Shown one piece after another: positions 63,491 to 64,000 of a DNA stretch of 64,000 nucleotides. Numbering within the stretch: the stretch's first letter is position 1; each line of letters starts with the position of its first letter. Location of the stretch: the NCBI GenBank assembly GCA_033980235.1, contig CM067065.1, forward strand, positions 9,503,328-9,567,327. The letters run 5' to 3'. This stretch comes from Diadema setosum. Taxonomy: Eukaryota > Echinodermata > Echinoidea > Diadematoida > Diadematidae. Under the pieces are notes generated by a model that was not told the DNA's origin, made no database searches, and worked only from the letters and a program-made list of their open reading frames with translations. A program made the position numbers and the translations under genes.

Positions 63491-64000
63491 TGGGAATCAC
63501 GATACTACGAGTGTTTGATTTATATGTACAATCAAATTGCAAGTATAATACTGAAAATAATTATAGTTATGTTATTGAAAACACTGAAAGTGAAATTTAC
63601 TGTATACTGGGGAACGTGTGGGATTTTCCTTTCTATAATAATGATTATGAATTTCTTAAACATTCTCATGAACTCGACCCTTAATTCATAAGGCTTACAA
63701 TCTTTGAATTAATTTAAAGATTGACAGGTGGAAAAGTTGCAGCAGACTAATAAATTTTCACATTCGTACATTATAGATCAAAGGAACGAAGAGTTTTGTA
63801 TTTACACAGATTAGAATCTAAATCTCAAAATCAGCATAGAGGGTGAAAGGAAAACATAAAATTCATCAAAAAAAAAACAAAAAACTGTAAAGGTTCCATG
63901 TAGGCCTATATGGGTTGATGGGGTTTTCATTCTTGCTGTTTCTCATCACGTATTCTGATTTAAGTAAATCTGTGATCAGTATATCTAGGGTAAAATTGAA
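63491..64000. other. Unassigned sequence
   Basis: The 79-codon frame at 63445-63684 starts inside the preceding MITE and has no recognised domain. Nothing else was seen. Confidence 0.5.

Overview
The window looks like nuclear DNA of a marine invertebrate deuterostome, most likely an echinoderm. The evidence is spliced genes with GT-AG introns, AT-rich introns several kb long, many microsatellites, and a very high density of short non-autonomous transposons. A large foldback element resembles the TU class described from sea urchins, and the octamer TAGGCCTA is over-represented. Nothing bacterial, organellar or viral was seen. The assignment to a phylum is inference; no species is claimed.

Three protein-coding genes can be assembled exon by exon with consistent splice phases. 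(1) A p24-family cargo receptor of the TMED1/TMED5 (gamma) type on the minus strand, 23747 down to 10603. It has five core exons giving 222 aa, plus a sixth phase-0/0 candidate cassette exon of 81 nt. (2) A histamine N-methyltransferase-like enzyme on the minus strand, 32206 down to 29369, with three coding exons and 291 aa. Its SAM-binding site is intact but its substrate-pocket residues are altered. (3) A plus-strand gene, about 42773 to 61676, with twelve exons and 941 aa. It encodes a protein with two cyclic-nucleotide-binding domains, a 406-codon exon of low-complexity charged sequence, and a conserved-looking C-terminal part; it resembles CNBD2. The genes are unrelated in function and do not form a pathway.

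Region by region: 1-10.6 kb is gene-free and made of diverged duplications, palindromic MITEs, an array of hairpin units (5.3-5.9 kb) and a piggyBac-like element. 10.6-23.7 kb is the TMED gene, whose introns carry foldback MITEs, SINEs, an element with nuclear-receptor-like DR1 motifs, and a dead LINE. 23.7-29.4 kb is repeats and a second LINE remnant. 29.4-32.2 kb is the HNMT-like gene. 32.2-42.7 kb is again repeats: a LINE on the minus strand split by a MITE, nested palindromes, and a 3-kb element with about 11 tandem units. 42.8-61.7 kb is the CNBD gene, with a 3.8-kb foldback element inside intron 6. 61.7-64 kb is a third piggyBac-like copy and another palindromic element.

The most unusual content is structural rather than coding. 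It includes a foldback transposon built of ~150-170 bp units in inverted arms, palindromes nested inside the loops of other palindromes, at least six element families with TTAA ends, and facing poly-G/poly-C blocks near piggyBac-like ends. All homology calls are from reading the translation by eye; none was checked against a database.
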